From: Paenibacillus borealis
GTDB lineage: Bacteria > Bacillota > Bacilli > Paenibacillales > Paenibacillaceae
Assembly: GCF_000758665.1 (NCBI RefSeq)
Contig: NZ_CP009285.1
Coordinates: 1,860,001 to 1,924,000 of the forward strand
DNA length: 64,000 nt
Direction: 5' to 3'
Part shown: positions 56,133 to 64,000 of the stretch, in pieces
Layout of the letters: each line of letters begins with the position of its first letter
How positions within the stretch are numbered: the stretch's first letter is position 1
Position numbers and translations under genes: made by a program
The notes under the pieces: model-generated
Told to the model about the DNA's origin: nothing
What the model saw: the letters and a program-made list of their open reading frames with translations, nothing else
Databases searched by the model: none

Positions 56133-57728
56133 GTGAAGGTATTATTATTATCTATTCAGGGAAAAGGGAATGAAATTATCGAAGAACCAGGCCTTGGTAG
56201 CTTAGCAGCTTCAGTAGGTGCAGAGGGCCATGAAGTGAAAGTAAAAAGATTTGCATATGAACTTGATTATGAACAATACCTAAAGGAATTTAATCCGGAT
56301 ATTATTGGGATTACAACATACGATAGATATTTCCATCACCAGGTTGAATATGCAAAGAAACTGAAACAAATTTTACCTTCCGTTGTAATAAGTATGGGGG
56401 GATATACAGCCACATATCATTATATGGATATAATGAAAGAATATGAATTTGTTGATTACATTATTATTGGTGAAGGCGAAATTTCTTTCACTCAACTAAT
56501 AAAGAGTATTGAAAATAAAAGTAGCACCAAGGATATCAAGGGATTATGTTACCGATATCACAGTGAAATAATTGTTAATGAAGGTTGCTCTGTGGTTGAT
56601 AACCTCGACGAATTACCATTTACTAATAGGGACATGCTTTTAGAACAAAAAAATAATCTAGTCAATATTACTACAACAAGAGGCTGTAGCTCTACTTGTA
56701 CTTTCTGCTGTTCCAATAATTTCTGGAGAAATGGAGAACGAAGACGTTTCTTTCGTAAAATGTCAGCAACGCGTGTGGTTGACGAAATTGAATACTTGAA
56801 AGATAAATACAATAAAAATAGGTTTGTATTCAATGATAATAGTTATGAAGATTCCGGGATGAACAGACAAATTGAGGTTGCAAATGAATTAATGAAGAGG
56901 AATATTAAAATTGGATATAATGTTAATTATAGAGTTAATTTCTATAAAAAAGCATCAGAAGAGTTTATGTCACTATTAATTTCATCTGGATTATGTTCCG
57001 TATTTTTGGGTGTTGAGTCTGGAAATGATAAAGATTTAATATTGTACAACAAAAGAACAACGACGGATGATTGCTTTAATGCTGTACGATTTTTTTCTCA
57101 ATTTGAGGATTTAGCGCTCATGATTGGATTCATAAACTTCAGTCCCTATTCGAGTGTTGAAACTCTCCAAGAAAATGTGATTTTCTTAAGGGAGATTGGG
57201 TATGCATGTGATTTGTCGAATTTTAGCAGTTGTCTAATTCCATTTAAAGGAACTTCATTGTATGAAAAAATAGAATCTGATGGACTATTAATAAAAGGTC
57301 CTCATATTGGAATGAATTCATTTAAATTTGAAAATGATCAAGTGGAAAGTGTTTATAAATATCTTGATCATGTTGTGAAAACAAATAAGATCCTAAAACA
57401 ATCGAGTTATTTATGTGGGGTCTTCCCCACAATATTAGTATTTCTCATGCGTGATGCCAAGAATAATAATGATACGACAGCTATGGAAATCATTAGTAAC
57501 GCAAATGTGGAAATGGAAAAGCTAAAAAGCGAGTTGAATCTAAAAATTAGTGAGTGGATGTTGGAATTATTGGAAACTGATAAGCTGGATACGAAAGCAG
57601 ATGCTATAACGGAAAAATATCTCATACATCAAAATATCAGCAGCATTTATTCAGATTTAATGGCTGCTAGAAATAATTTATATAAAAACTTATGCCGTCA
57701 TGACCCATATTATCTAAGCAGATTTTAA
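56133..57728 (+). CDS. B12-binding radical SAM enzyme
   Basis: About 531 residues. The N-terminal cobalamin-binding-like region includes SLAASVGAEGHEV and IIIGEGEISF. The radical SAM cluster motif CX3CX2C is at Cys185, Cys189 and Cys192 (RGCSSTCTFCC), followed by a barrel with VFLGVESGNDKDL. Class B radical SAM proteins of this type usually methylate unreactive carbons or rearrange rings. I chose GTG 56133, with AAGGAG upstream, over ATG 56103. It likely tailors the building block or final product. Confidence 0.9.
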   Translation: MKVLLLSIQGKGNEIIEEPGLGSLAASVGAEGHEVKVKRFAYELDYEQYLKEFNPDIIGITTYDRYFHHQVEYAKKLKQILPSVVISMGGYTATYHYMDIMKEYEFVDYIIIGEGEISFTQLIKSIENKSSTKDIKGLCYRYHSEIIVNEGCSVVDNLDELPFTNRDMLLEQKNNLVNITTTRGCSSTCTFCCSNNFWRNGERRRFFRKMSATRVVDEIEYLKDKYNKNRFVFNDNSYEDSGMNRQIEVANELMKRNIKIGYNVNYRVNFYKKASEEFMSLLISSGLCSVFLGVESGNDKDLILYNKRTTTDDCFNAVRFFSQFEDLALMIGFINFSPYSSVETLQENVIFLREIGYACDLSNFSSCLIPFKGTSLYEKIESDGLLIKGPHIGMNSFKFENDQVESVYKYLDHVVKTNKILKQSSYLCGVFPTILVFLMRDAKNNNDTTAMEIISNANVEMEKLKSELNLKISEWMLELLETDKLDTKADAITEKYLIHQNISSIYSDLMAARNNLYKNLCRHDPYYLSRF

Positions 57729-57748
57729 TGGTGAAAGGCTAAACAACT

Positions 57749-59392
57749 ATGAGAAAATTGATTTCTATATTAAGGCTCCACATTTATGGATATAAAGCAT
57801 ATCTTATTGTAGCATTTATTCTGATATTCTTAGTTTCTTTTATAAATATGTCACATCAATATGTGTTTGGGATTTTAATTGATCAATTATATTACAGTAA
57901 AAAAATCGATGTCTTTTTATGGATCATTTTAGCATATTTGCTTGTTTTTTTGTTGGGTCAAGCCATGCATCTAGGAATTAATTATATTTGGGCTAAGTTA
58001 CAAATGGGCTTTCTGTACAACATAAGGCTAAACATGTTCAATAAAATATTAAGCAGCAAATTAGCCGAATCGGAGAGATATGATACAGGCGATCTACTGA
58101 AACGTATAAATTATGATTGTGGTGAGATTGTTTCATTGATTTATCATAATATATTTTATACGTTAGCCAATACGACCAAATTATTATTTGGTATTGGTAT
58201 GATGTGTTATTTGAATATTGAAGTTGGGATTGTTTCAATAATCATTATACCAATAATAACTATACTAACATCAAAAATTAAAAAAAATATTAAAAAAGAA
58301 CAAGCAAGCTTTCATGAAAATGAAAGTAAGTTAAACACCCAATTATTGGAGTACGCGTATTCATTAAATGAAATAATCCTCCAACAAGCTGGTGACTTTT
58401 TTCGTAAACGCATACTACAAACTAACAAAACAGTTAAACAAAATGATGGGAATTTACTGCAATTAACCAATAAGCATGATGTAATTACAGAATGTTTGCT
58501 ACAGGGTGCCAATGTTATTATTTTTTTTATGGCATCTTATTATATCATTGCGGGTACCTCTACGGTAGGTCAGTTGGTTTCATTGATTGCATACTTCAAC
58601 ACTTGTAAAAGCTTGTTCAGAGGTTTATATCAGCGAAGGAATTTAATCGCACGAAATATATTGGCCATTGAAAGAGTATTAGACATTCTTATGCTGGAAT
58701 CGGAAATTGTACATAGCTCTGAATTGCAATTAAAAAATGTGCATTCAATAAATGCAGAAAAATTAGGCTTTCATTATAAAGATAATGAAGATATTATAAA
58801 TAACTTCTCATTAACGCTGAATGAGAAAGGATGGGTGGGGCTACAAGGTGATAATGGCAAAGGGAAAACAACATTACTAAAATTGCTGATAGGCTTATAT
58901 CATCCTACAGACGGCATCCTTACAATCAATGATGTTAGTATAACTGAATTTACTCTTAAAAGTATAAGAGACAATATTGGAGTTGTTTGGCAAGAGTCTT
59001 TTGTGATCAATGACACTATAAGAGATAATATATTACTCGGAAAAGAGAATGTCAGTGATGAGGAATTAAATACGCTATTAAAGCAAGTTAAACTTGAAAA
59101 AGTAATATCCTCTTTACCTGATGGATTAAATACGAAACTGGGTACTGATGGTCAGTCTTTATCGGGGGGCCAGCTTCAAAGATTAATGATTGCAAGAGTA
59201 TTATTAAATAAACCAAGTATTTTAGTTCTCGATGAAGCTACATCCGCATTAGATATGGATACCGAAAATAGTGTATTGAATGAGTTGTTAAATATATATC
59301 AGGATAAAATGATTATTTGGATATCACACTATAATAGAAATGCACATCTATGTAATAAGATAGTTGATATTAAGGCGGTTGGTCATGAATAG
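57749..59392 (+). CDS. ABC exporter half-transporter 1
   Basis: A 547-residue fused membrane and ATPase protein: about six membrane helices in the first 290 residues, then Walker A GDNGKGKTTL, signature LSGGQLQR, Walker B ILVLDEATSALD and an H-loop SHYNR. It most likely pairs with the second half-transporter directly downstream (8-bp overlap) to form an exporter for the product or an intermediate. Confidence 0.92.
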   Translation: MRKLISILRLHIYGYKAYLIVAFILIFLVSFINMSHQYVFGILIDQLYYSKKIDVFLWIILAYLLVFLLGQAMHLGINYIWAKLQMGFLYNIRLNMFNKILSSKLAESERYDTGDLLKRINYDCGEIVSLIYHNIFYTLANTTKLLFGIGMMCYLNIEVGIVSIIIIPIITILTSKIKKNIKKEQASFHENESKLNTQLLEYAYSLNEIILQQAGDFFRKRILQTNKTVKQNDGNLLQLTNKHDVITECLLQGANVIIFFMASYYIIAGTSTVGQLVSLIAYFNTCKSLFRGLYQRRNLIARNILAIERVLDILMLESEIVHSSELQLKNVHSINAEKLGFHYKDNEDIINNFSLTLNEKGWVGLQGDNGKGKTTLLKLLIGLYHPTDGILTINDVSITEFTLKSIRDNIGVVWQESFVINDTIRDNILLGKENVSDEELNTLLKQVKLEKVISSLPDGLNTKLGTDGQSLSGGQLQRLMIARVLLNKPSILVLDEATSALDMDTENSVLNELLNIYQDKMIIWISHYNRNAHLCNKIVDIKAVGHE

Positions 59393-61109
59393 AGTATCGT
59401 ATCTGCGGGGTATCCTGCCCTATTTAAATGTTAAACGGAACATGATGAACCTTACAATGAATAAATTTATTATGTTACTTTCAGGGATTGGTATTACCTA
59501 TACTTACAAGATATTCATTGATGAGTTACTAGGTACCCCACAATTCAGCACCATAACCGTTATACTCATATTTTATTCGTCATTAGTGGCACTCTCTGCT
59601 ATTTCTCAAATGGTAAATTGTAAAAATGAAGTTTTGATTATAACAAAATATAGTAACAATATGCGTAGTAGGTTATTGAGTAAGATTTACAATAACAATA
59701 TACAAGAAAAAGATAATAAAGAAATCTTATTCGATTATGTGAAGAGTACTGAAGGGTTTATTAGTCAATCAATAGATATAATAATGCTCGTATTGTCGCT
59801 GATTGTTTATTTCTTTCTTTTAATGTTTCATAACTGGATTTTAACAATATTGATATTAATGTTCATTCCATTTTCAATCATGATATCAGCATATCTAGCT
59901 CGCAGAGTAAGAAGTCTTGATAGAGATTATAAAAAAATCTTTGCTGATTATGAAAGAGATACATCAGACATACTCGGTAATATTAAACATGTAAAATCAA
60001 ACAATGCTGAAGTATTCATGCAAACTAAATTCAAAAAAAACTGGGATATACTGAACAAGCTGTATGTAAAACAATTTTTTTATTGGTGTTTGGATATCAG
60101 TTTATTTGAAATAAAGGAAAAAATCATATCGAGAATTATGCTGTTTTGTGTCGGGGGACTACTCATTATATATGGAAAAATGGACGTAGCAACCTTAGTA
60201 GTTATACTTTCATTTAATGATAAAATAATTGAGGGTATTGTACAATTGAATGAACTCTATCTTAAGGGTGAAATTGAGAAAATAGCACTTGATAGAATAT
60301 TAGTTGTATTAAACAGGGATGAGCCGATACAAAGCATAGACCTGGAGAACTCAGAATTATCTATACTGGTCGATAACCTTAGCTATAGTTATGAATCTAA
60401 ACAAGTGCTAGAGAAGATAAATTTAGAGATGGGTAAATATGGGATATACTCCATTGTGGGAGAGAGTGGCTCTGGTAAAACTACATTAGTCAATTTATTG
60501 TTGAAGATTTTGGAACTGAAGCAAGGTAATATACGGATCGGTAATAAAGATATAAATAAAATTCCAATACATTCTTTATATAAGCATATTGGCGTGGTGA
60601 CTCAGGATGCAGTTTTATTTGATATGTCGATAAAGGAAAATATTTTAATATCAAATCCAGAAGCTGATGATGAACTTGTTTTAGAATGTTGCAAACGAGC
60701 AGATTTATTTAATTTCGTAAATGAATTGACGAACGGCTGGGATACAGAAATTGGTGAAAGAGGAGTTTTATTATCAGGAGGTCAAAGGCAAAAAATAGCT
60801 TTAGCAAGACTCTTTTTGAAGAAACCACTAATCTATGTTCTTGATGAAGCAACATCTAACATTGATTTAGAGGCGGAAATTATAATTAGACAAAGTTTAA
60901 ATTTGTTGAGAGAAACAAACCTTATAATTATTATCTCTCATAGACTAACGTTAGTTAAAGATTCCGATTCTATTTTTGTTCTGAAGGACGGCAATATATT
61001 AAATAGGGGTTCACATGCAGAGTTGTCTGCTACGTCTGAGGAATATATAAGGGTTATTGCAGGAAAAGATCTTGAAGTACGCCAAGGGGGATATTATGAA
61101 TACGTATGA
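59385..61109 (+). CDS. ABC exporter half-transporter 2
   Basis: A 574-residue protein with N-terminal membrane helices and a C-terminal ATPase: GESGSGKTTL, LSGGQRQKIALARL, VLDEATSNIDL and ISHRLTLV. The ATG at 59385 overlaps the end of half-transporter 1, and a longer start at 59364 is less likely. Neither half carries an N-terminal C39 peptidase domain, so leader-peptide cleavage is not indicated. Confidence 0.92.
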   Translation: MNRVSYLRGILPYLNVKRNMMNLTMNKFIMLLSGIGITYTYKIFIDELLGTPQFSTITVILIFYSSLVALSAISQMVNCKNEVLIITKYSNNMRSRLLSKIYNNNIQEKDNKEILFDYVKSTEGFISQSIDIIMLVLSLIVYFFLLMFHNWILTILILMFIPFSIMISAYLARRVRSLDRDYKKIFADYERDTSDILGNIKHVKSNNAEVFMQTKFKKNWDILNKLYVKQFFYWCLDISLFEIKEKIISRIMLFCVGGLLIIYGKMDVATLVVILSFNDKIIEGIVQLNELYLKGEIEKIALDRILVVLNRDEPIQSIDLENSELSILVDNLSYSYESKQVLEKINLEMGKYGIYSIVGESGSGKTTLVNLLLKILELKQGNIRIGNKDINKIPIHSLYKHIGVVTQDAVLFDMSIKENILISNPEADDELVLECCKRADLFNFVNELTNGWDTEIGERGVLLSGGQRQKIALARLFLKKPLIYVLDEATSNIDLEAEIIIRQSLNLLRETNLIIIISHRLTLVKDSDSIFVLKDGNILNRGSHAELSATSEEYIRVIAGKDLEVRQGGYYEYV

Positions 61110-62184
61110 TCAACTGAATAATCGAACCAGTAAGCGGATGAGAATTTATGCACATTTAAGTCGAATCAATAAGAAGTACAATTTAAAAAGCTTATATATC
61201 CCTCCTATATCAATGGAAATTTTTCCGACAAATATCTGTAATTCCAGTTGTAAATTCTGCGCTTTTCACGAACGGAAAGGGGAGCATTTGGATAACAATA
61301 TATTTGAATCAGTTGTGGAATCCTGCATAGAGATGGGCGTAAAATCTGTAACTATATCAGGAGGCGGAGAACCCACACTACATCAATACTTACCCATAGC
61401 AATAAATAAATTGGTTACTCATGGCATACAGGTAGGTCTTATAACAAATGGAGTGCATTTTAGTGAAGAACTAGAAAAAACAATTAATAAATGTAGTTGG
61501 GTTAGAGTTTCACTTTTGGCCGGAAATGCTGATCAATATTGCAGGTACATGAAATTCAATAGAGAACAATTTGATAAAGTTATAGGGAATTTATCCAGAT
61601 TGGCCGATAGCAAGCAAAACATGATCTTGGGTACTACGATGATGTTAAGTAGTGAATATGGGGATTATAATTCTATTATTGAATACCTTGATGTAGTTTC
61701 AAAATTGAAAGTTGACCAAGTGTTCTTCACGGAAATGTTGGACGACTTTGGAGAATTTAAAATGAACAAAGACTACTATAGAAGCATTATAGATTCAGTA
61801 ATACAACATGCAGAAAAGAGAAATATTGTTACCAATATAAGAAAATTTACTCAGGTTGAAAGCCAACCATACATTGATAAGGTACCAAATGAGAAATGTT
61901 CAATTATTGAAAAAAATCTAATTGGACTTGTTGTGCCAGATGGACGGGTTTTTTCTTGCTTGGGTCAGTATACAGCCATCGACAACGATAGAAGTTTAGG
62001 GAACGTAAACGACCAAGACTTAACGAAGATTTATAATCCGGCCAACTTAAATGAAAAAAATCAATTGATTTGCGAGAATGTATGCTCATATTGCAAGAAT
62101 GCAAGTACCAGGATGGAACTTGATCGATATTTTTGCTCGAAGAAAGTTAAAAAAGTAAATGATCCTCATCATATGTTTATCTGA
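61096..62184 (+). CDS. Radical SAM enzyme with SPASM/Twitch-like C-terminus
   Basis: A 362-residue protein with CX3CX2C at Cys48, Cys52 and Cys55 (NICNSSCKFCAF), the GGGEPTL motif and a cysteine-rich C-terminus (CSII, FSCLGQY, CENVCSYC) that should hold extra iron-sulfur clusters. Enzymes of this kind dehydrogenate sugars or aminocyclitols (BtrN of butirosin) or modify peptides. No small precursor peptide gene is visible nearby, so a sugar or small-molecule substrate is more likely. ATG 61096 has AAGGGGG upstream and overlaps the ABC gene. Confidence 0.85.
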   Translation: MNTYDQLNNRTSKRMRIYAHLSRINKKYNLKSLYIPPISMEIFPTNICNSSCKFCAFHERKGEHLDNNIFESVVESCIEMGVKSVTISGGGEPTLHQYLPIAINKLVTHGIQVGLITNGVHFSEELEKTINKCSWVRVSLLAGNADQYCRYMKFNREQFDKVIGNLSRLADSKQNMILGTTMMLSSEYGDYNSIIEYLDVVSKLKVDQVFFTEMLDDFGEFKMNKDYYRSIIDSVIQHAEKRNIVTNIRKFTQVESQPYIDKVPNEKCSIIEKNLIGLVVPDGRVFSCLGQYTAIDNDRSLGNVNDQDLTKIYNPANLNEKNQLICENVCSYCKNASTRMELDRYFCSKKVKKVNDPHHMFI

Positions 62185-62310
62185 GGTAATAACAGCCAGG
62201 CCCCCTAAACTCGGAATATCACTCACCCAAAATCATCCTCACCCATTGCGAAAAGATAGTTAAGTAACCTCATTTCATTTATATCCTGAAATAGCTGGGA
62301 GAGAGAATTG

Positions 62311-63375
62311 ATGAGTCGAAAAGTTCTGCCAATTAAGAAGCCTTTAGTAAAATGCTATCTGTATGATGCCTGTCCACTATCTATCTTGGCTAATACAGAA
62401 GATTATCTGGAATGGTTCTATAGTAACTATATTCAGTTATTCTGCAGTAAAAATATATTGGAGGATGGGTATTTATTTCTTGAGTTTTACGGGAAAAATC
62501 AGGCTTTCACCTCTCCTTGGCTTCAGAATCAACATTTGTCAGGATATGCATTAGTCAAGACACAGCAGGACATTATAAAGTTTATTATAGACAATATTGA
62601 TCTTGGCTACTATTTTTATGGCCATTTAGATGATTTTTATGTCCCCTTCAGAATGGGCTATCGAACATTTCATTATTTACATGATCTGATGATCTATGGT
62701 TACGATGAGGAAGAAAATGTTTTTTTGGTAATGGCGTATGACAAGAATGCGCTTTTTGGTCACTTCGAGATTAGTTTTGATACATTTAAACAGGGATTTT
62801 CGCTGGATTATTCTATGACTACAAATAAACCATATTGGTACGATTGGGTCTATCTTTTCAAATTCAATAACCACGGGCAGTACAACTTTGATTTGAAGCT
62901 GGTAGAAGAACTGCTCCATGATTATTTATTTGGTATAAATACTTCTGAGAAACATCGGGCCTCAAGTAATCCATGGCCAAATGAGAACAAAGCTTTCGGA
63001 ATGGAGGTGTATCAATATTTAAAAATGTATTTTATGCATCTGCTGAACCGCAAAATTGAATTTGATATAAGAATTACTAGTATTTTGGTTGAGCATAAAA
63101 GAAGTATGTTGGGAAGGATAAAGTACATACACGAAAAAGGATACCTCCAGGGTTTAGAACCTCTCTATGAGCGGTATGTTGAAGTGGAGAAGACATTCAT
63201 TACTTTTCAAGGACTTATGATTAAATATAGGGTAACGGGGAAAAGAGCATGCATAGATAAAATTATTAATTCTCTTGACGACATTGCTCAAAAAGAAAAA
63301 ATGATTTTATCCGAGCTGTTGAAGAAAATCGAACAGAATAATGCATTGAGGAAATGGAAGGAGATTGTGCAATGA
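62311..63375 (+). CDS. BtrH-like protein, seventh copy in the window
   Basis: A 354-residue protein with VKCYLYDACPLS (Cys15), YLHDLMIYGYDEEEN (His) and LVMAYDKN (Asp), then a long helical C-terminal half. It follows the radical SAM gene after a 126-bp gap with no clear terminator, and its stop overlaps the next glycosyltransferase start (ATGA). Pairing of a BtrH-like gene with a glycosyltransferase also occurs at 49052-51425, which suggests the acceptor may be sugar-linked. ATG 62311 follows GGGAGAGAG. Confidence 0.65.
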   Translation: MSRKVLPIKKPLVKCYLYDACPLSILANTEDYLEWFYSNYIQLFCSKNILEDGYLFLEFYGKNQAFTSPWLQNQHLSGYALVKTQQDIIKFIIDNIDLGYYFYGHLDDFYVPFRMGYRTFHYLHDLMIYGYDEEENVFLVMAYDKNALFGHFEISFDTFKQGFSLDYSMTTNKPYWYDWVYLFKFNNHGQYNFDLKLVEELLHDYLFGINTSEKHRASSNPWPNENKAFGMEVYQYLKMYFMHLLNRKIEFDIRITSILVEHKRSMLGRIKYIHEKGYLQGLEPLYERYVEVEKTFITFQGLMIKYRVTGKRACIDKIINSLDDIAQKEKMILSELLKKIEQNNALRKWKEIVQ

Positions 63376-64000
63376 GATTCAGCTTTATTATACCTGCTTA
63401 CCAGAATAGGAATCTCCTTCTTAATTGCCTGAAAGCGCTTAATTATCAAGAGGGATACGGGAGAGACGAGTATGAGGTTATAGTGATAGATGATGGTTCA
63501 AATTATCCGTTATATCCTTTTATAAAAAATATAAACCAAAATTATTCTTTGGATTATATATATCTTAATAGAGATGAGTTATCCAGCAGATCCAGAGCCA
63601 GAAATCACGGATTGAAGGTAGCTAAAGGAGAATATATTGTTTTTATTGATGCAGATATCATTGTTAAACCTGATTACTTGAGCGAACTTGATCGTGTATT
63701 CCGGATGGAAGAGGAAGCGATGATCATTGGGACACGACTAATGCTTAGGGATAATGTTACATACCAGGATCTATGTAATAAGAATGTTTTTGATAAATTT
63801 TCATTAACAGCGGGTAAACCGGAAATGTTTGATTTTCGTCTTCCTATCTTTGATAAACTTTCATATAACAGCTCTGCGATGAAGTTCCCATATATCTATG
63901 GTTTAACATGCAATCTGGCCGTACCTAAAAGTAAATTAGAATTGACTGGCGGATTTGACGAAGAGTTAATATTCTGGGGGATAGAGGACATTGAGTTATC
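63372..64000 (+). CDS. Family 2 glycosyltransferase, cut by window end
   Basis: The first about 209 residues of a GT-A type enzyme. It has FSFIIPAYQNRNLLLNCLKAL at the N-terminus (spanning residues 3-23), EVIVIDDGSNYP, SRARNHGLKVAKGEYIVFIDADI (with the DxD-type metal site) and the late GGFDEELIFWGIEDIELS acceptor-site segment, which resembles polypeptide GalNAc-transferase-type and chondroitin-type GT2 enzymes. The ATG overlaps the previous stop by four bases. The 3' end lies outside the window. Confidence 0.9.
   Translation, partial: MRFSFIIPAYQNRNLLLNCLKALNYQEGYGRDEYEVIVIDDGSNYPLYPFIKNINQNYSLDYIYLNRDELSSRSRARNHGLKVAKGEYIVFIDADIIVKPDYLSELDRVFRMEEEAMIIGTRLMLRDNVTYQDLCNKNVFDKFSLTAGKPEMFDFRLPIFDKLSYNSSAMKFPYIYGLTCNLAVPKSKLELTGGFDEELIFWGIEDIEL

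Noticed and set aside
61096..62184. RiPP-maturing radical SAM enzyme
   Set aside because: No small precursor peptide gene or RRE-like protein was seen nearby; the context is PKS, sugar transfer and acyl transfer.
1..64000. CRISPR array, tRNA or rRNA genes
   Set aside because: No short regularly spaced repeats or recognisable RNA gene sequences were found on either strand.

Overview
The window suggests a spore-forming, Paenibacillus-like member of the Bacillota. The reasons are AGGAGG-type ribosome binding sites, frequent TTG and GTG starts, degraded copies of the sporulation sigma factor gene sigK, and a trans-AT polyketide synthase (PKS) architecture. The genus is an inference.

Layout. (1) 1-2.46 kb: a divergent MFS drug exporter and TetR regulator pair, with a palindrome inside the exporter promoter, then a terminator. 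(2) 2.5-8.36 kb: an accessory strip of four degraded sigK fragments in direct orientation. They alternate with cargo: a frameshifted membrane/helical-repeat gene, a zeta-toxin-like kinase with a small partner ORF, a DUF262-DUF1524 restriction-type gene carrying one in-frame amber codon, and a gene of unknown function. (3) 8.55-51.4 kb: a long, nearly gap-free plus-strand biosynthetic operon. It holds a BtrH-like protein, an NRPS A-PCP protein (glycine-like code), one discrete acyltransferase, a membrane-anchored protein, seven KS-containing PKS proteins, a free ACP in two copies, a stand-alone BtrH-like protein, a type II thioesterase, a nitroreductase, two further BtrH-like proteins and a family 8 glycosyltransferase. 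(4) 51.6-64 kb: a very AT-rich block. It holds a degenerate pyruvate kinase homologue, a YdcF-like protein, an AMP ligase with its own ACP, a PaaK/CapK-like ligase, a B12-binding radical SAM enzyme, two ABC exporter half-transporters, a SPASM-type radical SAM enzyme, a seventh BtrH-like domain and a family 2 glycosyltransferase cut by the window end.

The likely system is a glycine-primed trans-AT PKS. Its modules read KS-KR-ACP-BtrH / ACP / KS-DH-KR-ACP (twice), then KS-ACP, KS-DH-KR-ACP and KS-DH-KR-ACP, with no cis thioesterase. Docking-type helices at the protein ends support this order. Two features stand out. First, BtrH-like domains (in butirosin biosynthesis, an acyl-ACP:amine acyltransferase) occur seven times, twice fused to a PKS module; they may do chain transfer, release or side-chain attachment. 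Second, a 9,873-bp block encoding two modules is tandemly duplicated with almost no divergence, and a third partial copy of its KS follows. Mosaic sites in the middle KS point to unequal crossing-over between KS genes.
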